Shown here: positions 9,012 to 16,562 of the stretch, piece by piece
Position numbering within the stretch: the stretch's first letter is position 1
Layout: every line of letters begins with the position of its first letter
The notes under the pieces: model-generated
What the model was told of the DNA's origin: nothing
The model's database searches: none
The model's input: only the letters and a program-made list of their open reading frames with translations
DNA from: a virus
DNA: 36,747 nt
Virus record (IMG/VR): IMGVR_UViG_3300044675_002411
Location: 1-36,747 of that record
Strand: one strand, 5' to 3'
Translations under genes and position numbers: made by a program

Positions 9012-9270
9012 CGAGTTCCTTAAGGGAATTCAAGCAAGAGAGAGAGTAGTCAGTCTTAAAAAGATAGTTAAGACTGACAGTGTACAGTTATCTTTATATA
9101 AAGATTCTATTATTCCTAACTTTAGATTAGCTCTAGATACCGCTAAAGTAGAGATAGTTCGCTTAGATACTAAAGTTAGATCTCAAGCAGAAACTATTAA
9201 AACACTTAAAAATGTTTTGAAAGGTGGATTAATTGCTATAGCTTTGTTAACCATAGGGTTAATACTTTAA
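8911..9270 (+). CDS. Exported coiled-coil protein, spanin partner candidate
   Basis: A 119-residue protein starting at an ATG inside the preceding gene, in a different frame. Residues 1-22 form a signal peptide (MTPFKSLLTLCLTLTAQSIY) with likely cleavage near YSQ-S. The middle (about 50-100) is a predicted coiled coil with heptad-spaced Val, Leu and Ile, and residues 102-119 (LKGGLIAIALLTIGLIL) form a C-terminal membrane anchor. No lipobox Cys is present, so it is not a classical Rz1 lipoprotein. Signal peptide plus coiled coil plus C-terminal anchor is a layout I associate with small proteins near holins in Bacteroidota phages. Inferred role: membrane bridging or disruption at lysis. Confidence 0.5.
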   Translation: MTPFKSLLTLCLTLTAQSIYSQSLDSLPLKELNNEFLKGIQARERVVSLKKIVKTDSVQLSLYKDSIIPNFRLALDTAKVEIVRLDTKVRSQAETIKTLKNVLKGGLIAIALLTIGLIL

Positions 9271-9280
9271 CTCTCTGCCT

Positions 9281-10615
9281 ATGATCCCAATCTCTAAACA
9301 GATTGTTCAATATTACATTGACAATCCAAATACAACCGAGACAGCTGTTGAAGTTGCTATCCGCTTCAACTATCAGCCAGAAATAAACAATCTTCTAAGA
9401 GGAAAAAGAGTTCGTGACTTAAAGAGAACAGCAATGGCTCATCTACTTAGGGAGGATTCTTTGTATCAGCCAAGTGCTAATTCTCCTGTGTTATCTAACT
9501 ATACTCTAGGAACTTACGATGAAAACTTAGATAAAGGTACTCTAGAAGTATCTAAACTAGTCTCAGAGCAACCTAGATCTGCTGAAGAGATCATCCAGAT
9601 CCACAAAATAGATACTACTAAGTGGAGATTAGTACAGTATTGGAGTAAAGAAAAACAATCAGGTTGGCTAGTGTCAGCCTTATTTGCTTCTATAAAGCCT
9701 GAGGATAGTTTACCTCAAGACATTGAAGACGTTCTAAGAGAGGTTTTCTTAGAATCTAACATAAGTCCTTGCCCTACTCCTAAGAAGACTCCTGTGGCCT
9801 CTAAAAGAGCTTTATTTGTTTATATGAGTGACAAGCATGTAGGAGCGCTTACTCACCCTAACTCTATTTTCAACAACGACTACAACGAAGACATCTTCGA
9901 AGTAAGAATGATGAGAGTATTAGAAGAGATAGAGAAGCAAGTAAAGATTTATGGAAGACTAGAAGATCTTTTTATTTGTGATTTAGGAGATTCATTAGAT
10001 GGTTGGAGTGGATTAACTACTAGAGGAGGACACCAACTACCTCAAAACATGAACAACAAGGAGTCTTTTATGACTTACCTTTATGCTCACAAAAGATTTT
10101 TTGATGAATTGCAAGAAAAGAATCTTGCAAATAACATCCATGCTATTATGCAGACAGAGGACAACCACTCAGGTTCCTTTGGTTATATTACAAACCAAGC
10201 ACTCACTCTTTATTTAAATACAGCTTATCCTTTTATCAAAGTAACGATAATGGAGAAGTTTTTAGAACACTTTGATTATGGCAAACACACGTTTATCTTT
10301 ACTCATGGCAAAGATTCTGAGGATCTTAAGCATGGTCTTCCCCTTTTCTTAACAGAAAAAGCAGAAAATTTCCTTAATAAATACATAGATCATCACGGTC
10401 TAGGAGAGAATAAAAATATTTCGATAGTAAAAGGAGACTTACATACAGAGAGTATGCAACAAGTCTATAAGTTTAGATACCGTAATGTTCTTTCTATGTA
10501 TGGCTCTTCTAAGTGGGTAATGAATAACTTTGGTCCAGGATATCCAGGAGTTTCATTTGATTTAGTAGAAAAAGATACGGATTTAATATATTCGTTTTAT
10601 ATTCGCTTTAAATAA
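9281..10615 (+). CDS. Calcineurin-like metallophosphoesterase with N-terminal HTH
   Basis: A 444-residue protein. Residues about 1-50 look like a helix-turn-helix (TTETAVEVAIRFNYQPEIN, then a basic helix). The metallophosphoesterase fold follows from about 177, with its metal-binding motifs in order: SDKHVG (D184, H186), DLGDSLDG (D237), EDNHSG (N295, H296, standing for GNHD), THGKD (H342) and KGDLHTE (H388). It therefore probably hydrolyses a phosphodiester or phosphomonoester, perhaps nucleic acid ends or a nucleotide; the substrate cannot be read from sequence. Phosphoesterases of this kind occur in many tailed phages. It starts ten bases after the spanin-like gene. The fusion to a DNA-binding-type N-terminus favours a nucleic acid substrate. 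Confidence 0.75.
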   Translation: MIPISKQIVQYYIDNPNTTETAVEVAIRFNYQPEINNLLRGKRVRDLKRTAMAHLLREDSLYQPSANSPVLSNYTLGTYDENLDKGTLEVSKLVSEQPRSAEEIIQIHKIDTTKWRLVQYWSKEKQSGWLVSALFASIKPEDSLPQDIEDVLREVFLESNISPCPTPKKTPVASKRALFVYMSDKHVGALTHPNSIFNNDYNEDIFEVRMMRVLEEIEKQVKIYGRLEDLFICDLGDSLDGWSGLTTRGGHQLPQNMNNKESFMTYLYAHKRFFDELQEKNLANNIHAIMQTEDNHSGSFGYITNQALTLYLNTAYPFIKVTIMEKFLEHFDYGKHTFIFTHGKDSEDLKHGLPLFLTEKAENFLNKYIDHHGLGENKNISIVKGDLHTESMQQVYKFRYRNVLSMYGSSKWVMNNFGPGYPGVSFDLVEKDTDLIYSFYIRFK

Positions 10616-10638
10616 AGTTAAATAAAAATAAAAAAGTT

Positions 10639-10869
10639 ATGATTACCCTAGCAGATATAGATAAATTAAAAAATAAGTTTTACTTAGACTCAGAAAAAGA
10701 TGGGCTAGGAGTAAGACCTAACGTAATACTAATCACAGAGGATCAGTTTGAAGAGATACTGGAAGAAATGGGTGTAGAAGATGAAGAAGATGTTACAATA
10801 GAAAGCATACTAGGAATGGATGTGGTTATAGCAAATGGTTTAGAATACCCAAGACTGCTAAGACTTTAA
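10639..10869 (+). CDS. Small acidic protein of unknown function
   Basis: A 76-residue acidic protein with a central Asp/Glu-rich helix (EDQFEEILEEMGVEDEED) and a C-terminal segment MDVVIANGLEYPRLLRL. No signal peptide, membrane segment or known motif. The ATG has an A-rich leader ending AAAAAAGTT. It is the last rightward gene, and its TAA overlaps the TAA of the oppositely oriented fibre gene. Function unknown. Confidence 0.65.
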   Translation: MITLADIDKLKNKFYLDSEKDGLGVRPNVILITEDQFEEILEEMGVEDEEDVTIESILGMDVVIANGLEYPRLLRL

Positions 10870-11663
10870 ATCTGAGTAACTTTAAATACTACAGAGTAAG
10901 AATCCGTATTATTGTTGTCTACATAGACAGTAGGAACACTTCCTCCTACAAATCCTGAAGTAAAATTCAGAATTACTCCCCCTCCTATTGTTGTTACACC
11001 TGCCTGGCTTATACTAGATTGAGGAGTAGCTGCGTTGTTAAAAGTTGCTACATATACTCCTGCTTCTTGTTTGTCTTGAGTTACGTCATTAACAGCGTAG
11101 TACTCTATTTTAAGTAAACCTACAAAGAATTGAGTAGCAGATTGATACAGAATAGTATTACTAGACAATCCATTTACTACTACAGTAGTTGAGCTACCTC
11201 CACCTCCACCACTTCCATTAGAAGCAGCAGTAATTCTGCCTTGAGCATCTACTGTAATGTTAGAATTTGTATAAGAACCTGCAGTAACTGCAGTATTGGC
11301 TAGAGAGATGGTTCCACTTGCTGTTATTGTTCCTCCGCTTAATCCTGTTCCTGCTGTGATAGAAGTAACAGTACCTAAGTACTGATCTCCACTTACAGGA
11401 GTATAACCAAGAGCATTAGTAACATCAGTACCTGTTAAGGTAATAGCACCTGTTCTTGTGTTAAAGCTTGTAACGAAGTTTGCTGAGTTAAAGCCTATAG
11501 TTACATCTCCAGTACCAGAGTTAGCACCTGTGCTACTAATGGTTAAAGGAGAACTAACTATAAGTTTAGTAATCAAAGCCTCTCCAGAGGTAGAAACGTT
11601 TATGTCGCTTCTACCTACAGAGGAATTTTCAATAAGGGAACCACCAATCTGAGTTCTAGCCAT
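10866..11663 (-). CDS. Tail fibre / fibre-tip protein, minus-strand set
   Basis: A 265-residue Gly/Ser/Thr-rich protein, third gene of the minus-strand fibre set. It contains SFNTRTGAITLTGTDVTNAL, nearly the same as a module in the gene at 13719, then GTGLSGGTITASGTISLANT and a VDAQGRITAASNG repeat, all standard phage fibre motifs. A GGGGGSS linker (about 177-183) leads to a separate C-terminal domain of about 80 residues, probably the receptor-binding tip. It starts 26 bases after the 664-residue fibre. Its stop shares a TTAA with the rightward gene's stop, so no terminator fits between the two converging units. Confidence 0.8.
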   Translation of the reverse strand: MARTQIGGSLIENSSVGRSDINVSTSGEALITKLIVSSPLTISSTGANSGTGDVTIGFNSANFVTSFNTRTGAITLTGTDVTNALGYTPVSGDQYLGTVTSITAGTGLSGGTITASGTISLANTAVTAGSYTNSNITVDAQGRITAASNGSGGGGGSSTTVVVNGLSSNTILYQSATQFFVGLLKIEYYAVNDVTQDKQEAGVYVATFNNAATPQSSISQAGVTTIGGGVILNFTSGFVGGSVPTVYVDNNNTDSYSVVFKVTQI

Positions 11664-11689
11664 ATTTAAAGTTTAAATATTAAAATCAA

Positions 11690-13684
11690 TTAAGGTTTGA
11701 TATAAGAGATACGAAGTTTATCCGTAGAAGTAGGAGTAAACAACATAGTAATGGTAAAAGGAGATAAACTACCTACTGTGTAATCATTACCTACACCAGG
11801 CTCCATCAATACACCATTCAAGTAAACATGTTCAGCTCCTGCAACACAAGCACCTGTAACAGTAAATACAGTAGCTACACCATTAGGCAAAGGAGTAGGT
11901 GTTTCTCTTGTAGCAAAGTTAGAGATGTTTAAAGTTCCTGAAGGAAGATCACCTACGCTTAAAGTAGTACCACTAGTAACTCTACCTTTTGCATCTGTAG
12001 TAACCTTGGTATAAGTACCTGCAGTTCCAACACTTGCTAAAGTCAAAGCAATTGAAGTAGTTCCTGAACCTGTAGCATCTCCACTAACAGTAATAGTTTG
12101 GTTAGCAGTAATGTAGTTAGGAGTCCAGTTTACCCACTTGTTAGTTCCACCGCCTGTATAACGAAGTAATTGTCCATCAGCAGGAGTTGTAATAGTTACA
12201 TCACTAAGTCCGCTTAGAGCACTGATCAAGTTAATAGCTGTATTAGTTACACCTGTTACACGACCTTTAGCATCTACTGTAAATACAGGAACCTGAGTTG
12301 CACTACCATAAGTACCTAAAGTTACACCTGAGTTAGCAAGAGTAACTGCAATACCTGTAGCTCCTGTACCTGTAACGTCACCAGACAATGTGATTGTTTG
12401 GTTACCTGTTAAATAAGTACTAGTATCAAGTGCCCAAGTGTTAGCTGCAGTCTTCTTCAAGAATCCTGTTGTTCCACTTAAAGTTGCAATTGCACCTAAA
12501 TCGGGATCATACGCTTGAACATCAGTTCCAATAGCAAGACCTAAAGAAGTACGAGCAGCACTAGAGTCAGCAGAAGCAATTAGAGTACGACCAAAAGAAG
12601 TCAAACTAATAACAGCTGTTGTATCTAACCCAGTAAAGTAGATCATTGTATCAGGAGCAGTAACAGCTCCAGCCAATGCAGTTAAAGTAGCATCTAAAGG
12701 TTGCTTAGTATTTAACTGAGATTGAATAGCTGAACTAACACCTGTTAGGTAACCTAATTCTGTAGAAGTAATTGCACTTACTCCTACTTTACCACTACCA
12801 TCAGAAACCAAAGCTCTGCTTGCAGTCAAGTTAGAAGTAACAATAGAAGAAGCACCTCCTGTAACAGCTGCCTGTGCTCTAGCATCTAAGTAGTAAAGGT
12901 TAGAACCTTCAGCAATATCAGAAGTAGTAGCAGAAGTAGCAGCAGTAGCTCTACCGTAAGTATCAAGAGTAACTTTAGTAAAGGTACCTGCACTTACACC
13001 AGTAGTTGCTAAGTCAATGTTATCTGCGTTAACAACAATACGGGCAGAAGAAGCTGTACCTACGTCAAAAGTAAGACCTGTTTTAGTTAAACCTGCTCCT
13101 GCAGTATAATCGGCAGCTCCTGAGAACTGAGAAAATACAATACTAGTACTACCTAAAGTAATAGGTCCAGGAGTACTTTGTACCCAACCTGTTGCTTGAA
13201 GAGTAGTTCCACTCTGTACAAAGTAGAAAGCGTTTACTAGCTCTGTTCCTGCATCTGAATCTGTAGAACGAGCCCAAGCACCTGCAGCTACATCATAAAC
13301 ACCGTTCTGAGTAGTTGTAGTTTGGTTCTTTACAAGAACACGGTCACCTGCAATAACAGAAACACCATCAATAGTTTGTGTTCCACTTAAAGTAATGTTT
13401 GCAGTTGTTGCTACTCTTACTGCAGTTTTAGTACTCAAACCTTGAGCAACTGAATCTACGTAAGCTTTGGTAGCTGCATCTGAGTTAGAAGTAGGAGTTC
13501 CTACGTTAGTTACTTTGAATCCTCCCAAAGACTGATCTGCTGTAAAAGCTACTGATCCATCTTTTTTGACAAAGTTAGCTCCATCTGCAAGTTTCGAACT
13601 TGCTATGGCTGCGGATGCATCAATATCACTATTTATGATAGTTAACGCATCCAGTTGCGACTTTTTAATTTTAGTTAATGCCAT
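11690..13684 (-). CDS. Long tail fibre protein, minus-strand set
   Basis: A 664-residue fibre. Residues 1-85 are an adaptor (MALTKIKKSQLDAL; DAATKAYVDSVAQGL, the latter a widespread fibre motif). Residues about 87-195 form the common fibre domain with TANITLSGTQTIDGV, AGDRVLVKNQT and ITLGSTSIVFSQFSG. Residues 200-590 are beta repeats, many ending with DAKGRVT or DTYGRAT. The C-terminal 75 residues (HVYLNGVLMEPGVGNDYT and a closing RISYIKP strand) match the end of the 228-residue fibre upstream. Receptor binding is inferred. It lies between two smaller fibre genes and differs in sequence from the plus-strand fibres, so the phage probably carries two kinds of fibre. Confidence 0.88.
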   Translation of the reverse strand: MALTKIKKSQLDALTIINSDIDASAAIASSKLADGANFVKKDGSVAFTADQSLGGFKVTNVGTPTSNSDAATKAYVDSVAQGLSTKTAVRVATTANITLSGTQTIDGVSVIAGDRVLVKNQTTTTQNGVYDVAAGAWARSTDSDAGTELVNAFYFVQSGTTLQATGWVQSTPGPITLGSTSIVFSQFSGAADYTAGAGLTKTGLTFDVGTASSARIVVNADNIDLATTGVSAGTFTKVTLDTYGRATAATSATTSDIAEGSNLYYLDARAQAAVTGGASSIVTSNLTASRALVSDGSGKVGVSAITSTELGYLTGVSSAIQSQLNTKQPLDATLTALAGAVTAPDTMIYFTGLDTTAVISLTSFGRTLIASADSSAARTSLGLAIGTDVQAYDPDLGAIATLSGTTGFLKKTAANTWALDTSTYLTGNQTITLSGDVTGTGATGIAVTLANSGVTLGTYGSATQVPVFTVDAKGRVTGVTNTAINLISALSGLSDVTITTPADGQLLRYTGGGTNKWVNWTPNYITANQTITVSGDATGSGTTSIALTLASVGTAGTYTKVTTDAKGRVTSGTTLSVGDLPSGTLNISNFATRETPTPLPNGVATVFTVTGACVAGAEHVYLNGVLMEPGVGNDYTVGSLSPFTITMLFTPTSTDKLRISYIKP

Positions 13685-13718
13685 TGTATTTAGTTATTTA
13701 GTTCTTTAGTTCTTTCTA

Positions 13719-14405
13719 TTAGATTATTTGATATTCTACAATTAGTTGATCAGAAGGTACAGGGGCATATACAAGGCTTACTTGACTTACTCCTGCTTCT
13801 ATATAATCATAACCTGCTCCTCTAGTTAATCTTTGTCCGTTTAAGAATACCCTTGTAGTACCTGCAACAAAGTTAGAACTAGTATTAAAGTTAGTATTAC
13901 TTCCGTTCTTGGCTCCTGATAGATTATAATCGTAGTCTATCTTAAAAGCGTTAAAACTAGGACTCCAATTTTCCCACTGACTAGTAGCTGAGTTAAATCT
14001 AAGCAACTGTCCATCTGAAGGGGTAGGAGTAGTTACATCGTTTAAAGCATTAATAGTAGTAGGTGGGGTAAAACCTAAGGCTGTAGTTACATCGGAAGAG
14101 TTAAGGACAACAACACCTGTCCTTGTGTTAAAAGAAGTAACTCCTCCACCACCTCCGCTTACTGTTTTCCAAGTACTATCATCTGCTAAGAACTTAGTTC
14201 CTGTTCCTGAAGAACCTGAACCTAATCTATTGACGTTAATCGTACCAATAGTAATGTATCCTGCATCAAATAAACGATAAGCTAAGGGACCATTACCACT
14301 TACAGGTGTAGCAAAAACATAGCCAGAAGGTAACAATACTATTCCAGCTACGGAAGTCTGTGCATATGCCTGTAATTCTGCTTGGGATAAGGGATTATTA
14401 GCCAT
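13719..14405 (-). CDS. Short tail fibre protein, first gene of the minus-strand set
   Basis: A 228-residue fibre with an N-terminal segment (MANNPLSQAELQAYAQTSVA) unlike the other fibres, then modules found in its neighbours: SFNTRTGVVVLNSSDVTTAL (shared with the gene at 10866), ALNDVTTPTPSDGQLLRF (shared with LSDVTITTPADGQLLRY in the 664-residue fibre) and a C-terminal RVFLNGQRLTRGAGYDY domain (shared with the same protein). The three minus-strand fibres are thus mosaics of a common pool. A -7 box lies about 43 bases upstream of the ATG, directly after a terminator, making this the first gene of its own transcription unit. Confidence 0.82.
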   Translation of the reverse strand: MANNPLSQAELQAYAQTSVAGIVLLPSGYVFATPVSGNGPLAYRLFDAGYITIGTINVNRLGSGSSGTGTKFLADDSTWKTVSGGGGGVTSFNTRTGVVVLNSSDVTTALGFTPPTTINALNDVTTPTPSDGQLLRFNSATSQWENWSPSFNAFKIDYDYNLSGAKNGSNTNFNTSSNFVAGTTRVFLNGQRLTRGAGYDYIEAGVSQVSLVYAPVPSDQLIVEYQII

Positions 14406-14447
14406 TAGATATGGAAGGTACAGATTACTGCACAGTAATTGTTATTA

Positions 14448-14455
14448 CAAATATA
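14448..14455 (-). promoter_or_regulatory. Promoter -7 box for the minus-strand fibres
   Basis: On the minus strand the sequence reads TATATTTG, a full match to TAnnTTTG, 43 bases before the first fibre ATG and just past the terminator of the upstream unit. No clear -33 TTTG is present; the upstream DNA is a poly-A/T stretch. Confidence 0.5.
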
Positions 14456-14460
14456 ATAGA

Positions 14461-14496
14461 TTAAAAAAATAAAGAAAGGGGAACTTTTGATTCCCC
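14461..14496 (-). terminator. Terminator after the GroES/dCMP deaminase unit
   Basis: Read on the minus strand, GGGGAA, a 7-base loop and TTCCCC are followed by TTTCTTTATTTTTTT. It lies between the gene at 14563 and the fibre promoter, closing the early-gene unit. Confidence 0.85.
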
Positions 14497-14509
14497 CTCC
14501 TGGTTGGTT

Positions 14510-14562
14510 AAAAAAACTAAATAAACTAAAAACTAAAAACTAAAAAACTAAAATTACTAAAA
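14510..14562 (-). repeat. A-rich spacer of imperfect ACTAAA repeats
   Basis: The DNA between the stop of the gene at 14563 and the terminator stem consists of repeated ACTAAA / AACTAAAA units of 6-9 bases. It codes for nothing on either strand. Confidence 0.7.
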
Positions 14563-14889
14563 CTACTTAACCTCCTGTGGTCCTCCTGTTAGGCTAAAGA
14601 AAGCAAGAATTTCTTCTTTTGACTTCAACTCTAATACTATAGGCTCACTGGTGGTTTCAAATTTAGTAATTTTTACTGGAACTTTTTGCTTAGTAGCAGG
14701 ATCAATTTTATATTGATAGTCTACAGGGTTAAGTTTGTCAGCACTTCCTTCTAGAACAATAGCTAAGCCATCATCTGTAGGGTAGGTCATTAAGACCTTA
14801 CTGAGTTCGAAGGAGTAACCTTTCTTAATGATAAGTTCCATCTCTTCTCCACTCTCGATTTTTTCTCTTTCTGTGTAATAGAATAACAT
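14563..14889 (-). CDS. Small protein of unknown function
   Basis: A 108-residue mixed alpha/beta protein with many charged residues: MLFYYTEREKIESGEE, LIIKKGYSFELSKVLM, then a Lys-rich middle and a C-terminal LELKSKEEILAFFSL helix ending GGPQEVK. No membrane segment or known motif. It is the last gene of a unit containing a GroES-like protein and dCMP deaminase, 18 bases after the GroES-like gene, and a terminator follows. I do not recognise the family. Confidence 0.65.
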   Translation of the reverse strand: MLFYYTEREKIESGEEMELIIKKGYSFELSKVLMTYPTDDGLAIVLEGSADKLNPVDYQYKIDPATKQKVPVKITKFETTSEPIVLELKSKEEILAFFSLTGGPQEVK

Positions 14890-14907
14890 ATTTTTATTTT
14901 TAATTGA

Positions 14908-15189
14908 TTACCAAGTGAAAGCAATATCGGTATCTCTTACCATGATTCTTTCTGCACCATCTACTTCTACTAGTTCAGCAGACTGAAGATACATTAAGTT
15001 TACGTACACTACATCGCCTACTTTTACGTTGGTTACTTCTTCTCCAACAGTATGAACTTCTAAGTGCTTTAAACCTATTAGTTCTTTCATGTTCATTTCT
15101 TCTTCCATCTCTGGTGTAAGTTGGATAAGTCTTTCTTCTCTCTTAGGACGATTAAGTAATACTCTGTGTCCAAATAATTTTATGCTCAT
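14908..15189 (-). CDS. GroES-like co-chaperonin (Cpn10 fold)
   Basis: A 93-residue protein, close to the length of bacterial GroES (about 97). It follows the Cpn10 pattern in order: N-terminal strand LFGHRVLLNRPKREE (compare L-x-D-R-V-L-V-K-P), an LIQLTPEM segment where the mobile loop with its hydrophobic tripeptide should be, a VHTVGEEV strand (compare V-A-V-G), TNVKVGDVVYVN (compare V-K-V-G-D-x-V), VEVDGAERIMVRDTDI (compare D-x-x-x-Y-L-I-x-R-E-S-D-I) and a final Trp. Expected role: cap of the host GroEL chamber, probably for folding an abundant phage protein, as T4 gp31 does. The region before VHTV is longer and more acidic than usual. It lies between dCMP deaminase and a small unknown protein. 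Confidence 0.65.
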   Translation of the reverse strand: MSIKLFGHRVLLNRPKREERLIQLTPEMEEEMNMKELIGLKHLEVHTVGEEVTNVKVGDVVYVNLMYLQSAELVEVDGAERIMVRDTDIAFTW

Positions 15190-15202
15190 TTTTCTTTTTG
15201 TT

Positions 15203-15643
15203 TTATTTTAGTTCTGCTTTTACTACATCTAGACCTGCAGCAATCAAGAGTTCTAGTCCTGATCTATCTCTGTAGTCTTCAATGTATACAAATGTAACGA
15301 TTCCACTTTGAATTACCAACTTAGCGCAATGCACACAGCATGCATGAGTACAGTACATAGTTGCGTCTTCTGTACTTATAGGACTCTTGCATGCTTTAGT
15401 GATTGCATTAGATTCTGCATGTAACACGTACTCAAGAGTTACATTGTTTACTTCACAAACATTAGGAAATCCTGAAGGTGTTCCATTATAGCCAAAGGAG
15501 ATAATGTTTCCATTCTTTACAATAAGAGCCCCTACTTGGAGTCTTTCACAGTAAGATTCTTGAGCAATTCTTTTAGTTAAATCTAAGTAAAGAAGTGCTT
15601 TATCTCCTACTGCTGCGTTGTAAATGATTGGTATCTTATGCAT
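15203..15643 (-). CDS. Deoxycytidylate (dCMP) deaminase
   Basis: A 146-residue cytidine/dCMP deaminase-fold enzyme expected to convert dCMP to dUMP, feeding dTMP synthesis. Zinc site: HAESNA at 75-80 (H75 ligand, E77 proton shuttle) and HACCVHCAKL at 100-109 (C103 and C106 ligands). The residue before C103, usually Pro in APCxxC, is Cys here. The N-terminal LTKRIAQESYCERLQVGALI and GYNGTPSGF segments are typical of the dCMP deaminase branch. The ATG overlaps the end of the upstream nuclease-like gene by eight bases, so they are probably co-translated. No thymidylate synthase or dUTPase is seen in the window. Confidence 0.88.
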   Translation of the reverse strand: MHKIPIIYNAAVGDKALLYLDLTKRIAQESYCERLQVGALIVKNGNIISFGYNGTPSGFPNVCEVNNVTLEYVLHAESNAITKACKSPISTEDATMYCTHACCVHCAKLVIQSGIVTFVYIEDYRDRSGLELLIAAGLDVVKAELK

Positions 15644-16097
15644 TATTTTTGTTTACTAAAAATTCTTCAGGTGATATAAATCTACAAGCTTCTTTAGGCA
15701 CTCGGTAGAAATAATCTGTTCCCGACCTTTCTGTAGTATTAATATCTAATACTTCTAAATAATCAGTATTGTAAATTTTATCTGACCTAATCATTAATGC
15801 TCCATAGGTTTTACTACTTATGATAGTATAAAAAAAGTAATGATCCTTATGAAATTTCTTTTTTCTTTCTAAAAAAGATACTGTAGAAAATGGAAAGTCT
15901 TTCTCAGAGGTAAAGCTAGTATTTTTCATCTCTACTTCAAAGTGTTCTGTCTTACCATCTTTAGTTGCTATTATATCTATTTTGTAGTCTTCTTTTTCTT
16001 TAGGTTCTACTGTCCAGCCATGATGAACTAGGAAGTTTACTAAGAGTTCTCTTCCTAGTTTATCATACTTATCATATTGATTCTGGACAAATTGCAT
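15636..16097 (-). CDS. PD-(D/E)XK nuclease-like protein
   Basis: A 153-residue protein with the core of a restriction-endonuclease-like fold: an N-terminal helix (KLGRELLVNFLVHHGW), KIDIIATKDGKT with D41, then FEVEMKN with E56 and K58, an E-x-K spaced 15 residues after the Asp. The rest is aromatic and Lys-rich. No specificity domain is visible, and it is too short for a full restriction enzyme; a small DNA-end or junction nuclease is more likely. It overlaps the dCMP deaminase start by eight bases and follows an unknown gene by three bases. The nuclease fold is fairly clear, the substrate is not. Confidence 0.55.
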   Translation of the reverse strand: MQFVQNQYDKYDKLGRELLVNFLVHHGWTVEPKEKEDYKIDIIATKDGKTEHFEVEMKNTSFTSEKDFPFSTVSFLERKKKFHKDHYFFYTIISSKTYGALMIRSDKIYNTDYLEVLDINTTERSGTDYFYRVPKEACRFISPEEFLVNKNNA

Positions 16098-16100
16098 AAC

Positions 16101-16562
16101 TTAAGTCAAATACTCTTCAAATCTATAAATTTCTTTTGGTAAATCCATATCTATGTCATTAAATTTTATATTTCTATGAAACAAAAGTTTATAATCTTCA
16201 GACATGTCATGGAATCTATTCTGTTTAAACATCTCAATGTCTCTTCTGTAGATAGAATTAACTCTAAAGACGAACATTATCTTATCTTCTACCTCATAGT
16301 AGTCATAGAAAGAGTCAAAGCTGGTAATCTTCTTCTGGAATTCCTCAAAGGCAGCTTTGTCTGTAGGTTTAAACAAATAAAAAAGACAGTATAAATACTT
16401 AGACTTGTATCCGTAGTCATCTACATAAACATTAATTAAGCCGAAGTTTAACAATACTCTCAAAGACTCATCACCCCTTGCTGTAAATATCAAGGGGCTT
16501 AGAAATCTTGTAGTATAGTTTAAACTCGTATCCACTACTTTCTTATACAATTCTGATTCCAT
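16101..16562 (-). CDS. Protein of unknown function
   Basis: I chose the ATG at 16562 (MESELYKKVVDTSLNYTTRF, 153 residues). An upstream ATG at 16607 would add 15 residues and deepen the overlap with the preceding gene from 20 to 65 bases. The protein is rich in Tyr, Phe and Asp (for example YLYCLFYLF, FYDYYEV) and ends EIYRFEEYLT. No signal peptide; the hydrophobic YLYCLFYLF stretch is too short for a confident membrane span. It lies between the RecE-like and PD-(D/E)XK genes, so a DNA-processing accessory role is possible. Family not recognised. Confidence 0.6.
   Translation of the reverse strand: MESELYKKVVDTSLNYTTRFLSPLIFTARGDESLRVLLNFGLINVYVDDYGYKSKYLYCLFYLFKPTDKAAFEEFQKKITSFDSFYDYYEVEDKIMFVFRVNSIYRRDIEMFKQNRFHDMSEDYKLLFHRNIKFNDIDMDLPKEIYRFEEYLT

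Noticed and set aside
10866-14405. Invertible fibre cassette or diversity-generating retroelement
   Set aside because: I saw no matching inverted repeats at the ends of the two fibre sets, no recombinase, no reverse transcriptase and no template/variable repeat pair in the window.
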